A stretch of DNA of 64,000 nt from Jiangella rhizosphaerae (GTDB lineage Bacteria; Actinomycetota; Actinomycetes; Jiangellales; Jiangellaceae), in contig NZ_QUAL01000054.1 in the NCBI RefSeq assembly GCF_003579925.1, positions 35,831 to 99,830 on the forward strand, written 5' to 3'. Made by a program: the position numbers and the translations under genes. Below the pieces are notes generated by a model. That model had not been told where the DNA came from, did no database searches, and saw only the letters and a list, made by a program, of their open reading frames with translations. Below, piece after piece: positions 60,393 through 64,000 of the stretch (position 1 is its first letter; every line of letters begins with the position of its first letter).

Positions 60393-62837
60393 TTATGACA
60401 TCTGGCGACCGCCTACGGTTGCATCGGCGGTCTCACCGGTCGAGAGTACGCGGCCGGGCAGCTCGGCGGTGCCGATCCCGTCGACGGTGAGGGTGGCCAC
60501 CCGGAGCCGGCCGCCTCCCACGGCCACACCGACCCGCACGCCGTCGTCGCCGGCCGGCGCCTGGGTCACCGTCCCCCACGCGGCGCCGGCGGCCCAGAAC
60601 CAGGTGACGGGGCCGTCGGTGAGGTCCGCCGCCGCGAAGCCGAGCGTGCCGCTCACGCCGTCGTACCCGAAGCCGGTGAGCGCTGGGATCAGCCCCCACG
60701 CGGCCATCGCCCGCACGTAGTGGTGGCCGCACTCGGCCTCGTCGAACGGGTTGCGGCGGCGGCCGTCGAAACGGCTGCGGACCGCCTCGACGACGCGCAC
60801 GCCGTCGTCGACGAGGCCGGCCTGGAGCAGGCCGATCGCCGCCGTGTACTCCAGGCCGGTCCACACCTCGGCGAAGTAGGGGAACGGCCGCGCCGGGCGG
60901 TTGCCGTGCGGGTACGACGCGACCAGCAGTCCCGGTTCGCCGGCCAGCGCATAGCTGCGCTTGGGGTTGAACGGGGCTCCGGGCGCGGTGCGGTCGTTGT
61001 GCCGCAGGATGCTGCGCAGCGTGCTCCGCACGTGGCCGGCGTCGAGCAGGTCGCCGAGCCCGGTGAGCCGGGCGACGTGCTGGCCGACCAGCTGGTCGGT
61101 GAGGCAGCCGTCGCCGATCTGCAGCTCGGGCTCGGTGAGGTCGCGGGCGCCGATGCCGGGCAGCCGCAGGCCCGGCGCGATGGCGTCCTCGCTGCCCGGC
61201 GGGCGGATCTCGTGGCGGTAGTACTCGCCGTTGAACAGGTGCGCGTCGATCCAGGCGCTGCCGCGGGCGAACAGGCCGGTGCAGGTGGCGGCGAACTCGT
61301 CGTCGCCGAGGTGCCGGGCCATCTCCTCCGCGGCCCGCAGGGCCGCGAGGTACCAGCCGCCGACCTGCGGGTTCGGGCCGAAGTACTCGACGTCCATGGT
61401 GTTGTGCTGGGAGCCCTCCATGACGCCGTCGCGGTCGGCGTCCCAGCCGCCGGGGATCCAGGCGAACTCCAGCGCCCGGCGGGCGGCCGGCCAGAGCGCG
61501 CGCAGCAGGTCGTCGTCGCCGCTGAGTCGCCATTCGCGGTGCAGCTTCACCAGGCAGCCCATCTGCCCGTCGGCGGCGGCGACGCCGTGCTCGCGGGACC
61601 GGTCCAGCGGCAGGTCCAGCCGGAAGCTCATGTGGCCGTCGTCGGCGGTGGCATGCAGGAACTCCAGCTCGCGCATCGACCTGGCCAGCTCGCCGAACAG
61701 GTACGGCGTCGTGTGCTCGTAGTTCCACACATGGGTGCAGTTGCCGTAGCAGCTGCCGCTGTCGTCGTGGCAGCCCTCCCAGCCGTAGAACCGGCCGTCC
61801 GGGGTGCGGAAGCAGGTCGGCGAGCGCAGGGTGCTGACGTTGCTCAGCGCCGCCTCGACGATCGCGGCCGGCAGGTCGCTGCCGGTCAGCGCGCCGACGA
61901 AGGCGACCGTGCGGCCCTCGAGCTCGGCGAGCTGCGGCGCGACCGCGTCGACGACGTCCCAGGCGTCGTCGTACCGCGTCGCGTAGTGGTTGCCGATGAC
62001 GGTCTCGCCGCGCCAGTCCCGCCGGTTCGGGAAATGCCACGCGAGGAGGAACGTGAACGCGTGCGTCCCACCCGGGGCCAGCCGGCGCAGCGCGGCGACG
62101 GACGCCACCGGCTCGCCGTCCGCCGGCCGCTCGTCCAGCCGCCCGTCGGCGGAGAGGTCGTCCCAGAAGTCCAGCAGGGGGCCGCCCCAGCTGGATCCGG
62201 CCCACGTGGTGCGCATGGTGACGTCGTCCTCGTCCAGGACGGCCAGGGCGATGGAGCCCCAGCGCTCGCCGTCCGCATCGCCGCCGGACCGCAGCAGCAC
62301 GCCGTCGCCGCGGCGCTCGTTGCGCGGCTGGTCGCCGGGGTTGCGCACGCTGCCGGCGACGGTGACGTCGAGCGGCTCTCGGCCGGTGTTCGTGACGACG
62401 TAGCGCAGGACCGCGACCGGCAGCGAGCTGGCGTCGACGTCGGCGGGGACCAGCGGGTTGAACGCCTGCAGCCGCACCGTCACCGGCACGGCGGGGTCGT
62501 CGAGCAGCACCTGGGCGAGCGGATAGGCGGCCAGGAACTCCGACCGGGCGAACCGCGGCAGGCTGTGGTTGGGTACCGCGGCGCCCTCCCAGCCCTCGTA
62601 CAGCACGGGGTCGATCGGCCCCTCCAGCGCCCGAACGGCGTCACCCGCGCGGACGACGAAGAAGCTGTCGCGCGGCGCGAACCCCTTCGCCGGCTGGTTG
62701 CGGATCTCCCAGTCGCGCAGGTCGCCGCGGCCGCCGAGGGACACCGTCCCGGTGCCGATGCCACCGAGCGGGAGGGCGATGCGCAGCGAGTGGTCGGCGT
62801 CGTACCGGCGCAGGACCGGCCATTCCGGCGTCGTCAT
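60393..62837 (-). CDS. GH116 family beta-glycosidase (GBA2-like)
   Basis: 814 residues, cytoplasmic (no signal peptide). The N-terminal beta-sandwich opens IALPLGGIGTGTVSLGGRGD, the hallmark of the GBA2 N-terminal domain. The C-terminal (alpha/alpha)6 barrel carries Glu374 in CTHVWNYEHTTP, the expected nucleophile, and Asp482 in HNTMDVEYFGPNP, the expected acid/base. Family members hydrolyse beta-glucosides, beta-xylosides or glucosylceramide. ATG 62837 lacks an obvious ribosome site. It follows a methyltransferase gene by 32 bp and precedes the AfsR-like regulator directly. Confidence 0.85.
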   Translation of the reverse strand: MTTPEWPVLRRYDADHSLRIALPLGGIGTGTVSLGGRGDLRDWEIRNQPAKGFAPRDSFFVVRAGDAVRALEGPIDPVLYEGWEGAAVPNHSLPRFARSEFLAAYPLAQVLLDDPAVPVTVRLQAFNPLVPADVDASSLPVAVLRYVVTNTGREPLDVTVAGSVRNPGDQPRNERRGDGVLLRSGGDADGERWGSIALAVLDEDDVTMRTTWAGSSWGGPLLDFWDDLSADGRLDERPADGEPVASVAALRRLAPGGTHAFTFLLAWHFPNRRDWRGETVIGNHYATRYDDAWDVVDAVAPQLAELEGRTVAFVGALTGSDLPAAIVEAALSNVSTLRSPTCFRTPDGRFYGWEGCHDDSGSCYGNCTHVWNYEHTTPYLFGELARSMRELEFLHATADDGHMSFRLDLPLDRSREHGVAAADGQMGCLVKLHREWRLSGDDDLLRALWPAARRALEFAWIPGGWDADRDGVMEGSQHNTMDVEYFGPNPQVGGWYLAALRAAEEMARHLGDDEFAATCTGLFARGSAWIDAHLFNGEYYRHEIRPPGSEDAIAPGLRLPGIGARDLTEPELQIGDGCLTDQLVGQHVARLTGLGDLLDAGHVRSTLRSILRHNDRTAPGAPFNPKRSYALAGEPGLLVASYPHGNRPARPFPYFAEVWTGLEYTAAIGLLQAGLVDDGVRVVEAVRSRFDGRRRNPFDEAECGHHYVRAMAAWGLIPALTGFGYDGVSGTLGFAAADLTDGPVTWFWAAGAAWGTVTQAPAGDDGVRVGVAVGGGRLRVATLTVDGIGTAELPGRVLSTGETADATVGGRQMS

Positions 62838-62869
62838 GGTGTGACCACAACGTGCAACGGCATTCCATG

Positions 62870-63430
62870 TCAAGCCGTGACGGGCCGCTCCGAGACGATG
62901 ACGGCCAGCGTCCGGCGGCCGATCCGGCGCTGGACGGTCCGCACGCCGGTCTGCCCGACGTCGGCCAGCCGGGCCGAGACCTCACCGAGCTGCGCCGGCG
63001 TGATGCCGTGACCCGGCCGGTCGAGCAGCCGCTCGGCCAGCAGCAGGCGGCCTCCTGGCGCCAGCTTGGCGGCCAGGGTGAGCAGGCCGGCGTCGCGGTC
63101 GTCCCAGTGGTGCATCGAGGCCAGCGTGTAGATGGCGGCGAAACTGGCGTCGGGGAACGGCACGTCCTCGGCGCCGGCCACCCTGACGTCGGCCCTGGGC
63201 ACGCGCTTTCGGGCCATCGCGACGAACGTCTCTGACGGATCGACGGCGGCGGCGTGCTCCGCGCCCGTGCGCTGGGCAGCCAATTCGAGCGCCATGCCCG
63301 GCCCGCAGCCGACCTCGAGCACCGTCTCTCCGGCGCGCAGCTCCGCGAGGTCGACCACCGCCCGGTTCGTCTCCGGGTGGCGGTTGAACCAGGCGTAGAG
63401 CCGCGCCCCGACGGCGCCGAAACCGCTCAT
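62870..63430 (-). CDS. Class I SAM-dependent methyltransferase
   Basis: 186 residues. Motif I is VLEVGCGPGMALELA; acidic motif II region AAAVDPSETFVAMA; motif with FAAIYTLASMHHWDD; then LAPGGRLLLAERLL. The small methyltransf_11 fold gives no substrate clue. ATG 63430 gives MSGFGAVGARLYAWF. It is the first gene of a probable methyltransferase-GH116-regulator transcript on the minus strand. Confidence 0.87.
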   Translation of the reverse strand: MSGFGAVGARLYAWFNRHPETNRAVVDLAELRAGETVLEVGCGPGMALELAAQRTGAEHAAAVDPSETFVAMARKRVPRADVRVAGAEDVPFPDASFAAIYTLASMHHWDDRDAGLLTLAAKLAPGGRLLLAERLLDRPGHGITPAQLGEVSARLADVGQTGVRTVQRRIGRRTLAVIVSERPVTA

Positions 63431-63488
63431 GGTCCGAGGATAGAGTGCGTCGTCGGGTGTCCTGCGGTTCGTGACGTTGGCTGTTGCT

Positions 63489-64000
63489 CCCCGTCCCCCT
63501 GCTGCCCCATTCTCTTGCCGCGAACCCGCGCCTCAAGTCCGCCATGGAGTCGCTTCGCGACGAGGGGCGGACTTGACCCGCGGCTTCGCGGCCAAGAACG
63601 GGCAGCTATCAGGGGGACGGGGAGGATCTGGGCACGCCTCGGCGTTGCGGTGCCCCGTTTCGCCTGCTTTGTCGGATTGTGGATGGCGATGATCATCAAC
63701 GATCGCCGACATCACGAGGATTTCGCGAGCTTCACCATGGCTGTAGGGGTGTTGACGCTGGGGTAATCCTCGTGATGGCCCACGAATCACGGCGAAATCT
63801 CACCAGGTGGACACTCAACGACACCAACGCCACACGCAAACGCGGCCAACGCCGCGGGAGTCGTCGCCGCTCTTCCCCCGTCCCCCTGATAGCTGCCCGT
63901 TCTTAGCCGCGGGCGCGCGGGTCAAGTCCAAGGCCCCCACCCACAAGCGAGCAGTCAACAGTCAGAGGCCGCGGACTTGAGGCGCGCGCCCGCGGCCAAG
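63489..64000 (-). repeat. Repeat element copy 3 (inverted, runs off the window end)
   Basis: Same element as 42893-43412, with the core reversed. The first hairpin (63489-63622) pairs CCCCCTGCTGCCCC with GGGCAGCTATCAGGGGG and the inner arms AAGTCCGCC with GGCGGACTT. The core (63660-63860) contains GATGATCATC, ATCACGAGGATT (63711-63722) and AATCCTCGTGAT (63765-63776). The second terminal repeat starts with CCCCCGTCCCCCTGATAGCT at 63875 and carries inner arms TCAAGTCC and GGACTTGA; its outer end lies beyond the window. No other gene is seen in the 570 bp after the methyltransferase. Confidence 0.82.

Overview
The window is very GC-rich DNA from an actinobacterium. Mycothiol synthesis (mshA), a SenX3/RegX3-type phosphate two-component system, CarD, an RskA-type anti-sigma factor, a class F sortase and an AfsR-like regulator all point there. 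Gene content suggests a soil or plant-associated saprophyte, possibly Jiangellales, but the genus cannot be fixed from sequence alone.

Layout. 1-7.1 kb: the end of an MMPL exporter, an ECF sigma/anti-sigma pair, then a GT-C glycosyltransferase, a DUF4397 protein and a class F sortase. 7.2-15.4 kb: L,D-transpeptidase, mshA, a YbjN protein, phosphoglycerate mutase, an FCD regulator, an acetyltransferase, phoU, senX3 and regX3. 15.7-31.0 kb: a large carbohydrate locus with an intracellular GH5 enzyme, three paralogous sugar-binding lipoproteins, one permease pair, a LacI repressor, two Gfo/Idh oxidoreductases, an SDR epimerase/dehydratase, an (alpha/alpha)6 hydrolase and an enolase-superfamily dehydratase. 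31.0-33.6 kb: a lipoprotein, carD, ispD and ispF. 33.7-36.9 kb: a small L-fucose-type oxidative module whose aldo/keto reductase is frameshifted. 36.8-42.8 kb: PAP2, cysS, rlmB, an acyl-CoA dehydrogenase, a SPOUT methyltransferase and a membrane protein. 43.5-53.9 kb: two MFS transporters, a YCII protein, an LPXTG-anchored beta-propeller, a DUF4032 protein, an MsiK/UgpC-type ATPase, a LacI regulator, a CBS protein and a methyltransferase. 54.0-63.4 kb: tRNA-Thr, fused SecDF, TatA, an AfsR-like regulator, a GH116 enzyme and a methyltransferase.

How it fits together. The order mshA-gpm-phoU-senX3-regX3-carD-ispD-ispF-cysS-rlmB-msiK is, from memory, an old actinobacterial backbone also seen in Streptomyces. 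The two sugar loci look inserted into it. The main sugar locus has no ATPase of its own, and the orphan MsiK-like ATPase about 17 kb downstream is the natural energiser. A recurring near-palindrome (GWAAYCGGT type) in front of GH5, the first binding protein, the Gfo/Idh-lacI pair and the eight-gene permease operon marks a local LacI regulon. In the permease promoter it overlaps the -10 box.

The most unusual feature is a family of three non-coding elements (15.4, 42.9 and 63.5 kb). The complete copy is about 520 bp. Its ends are roughly 130-bp inverted repeats, each able to fold on itself, and they flank a conserved core with its own 12-bp inverted repeat. Inner stem bases differ between copies but remain paired. 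I do not recognise this element; it looks like a non-autonomous mobile element or a structured repeat.
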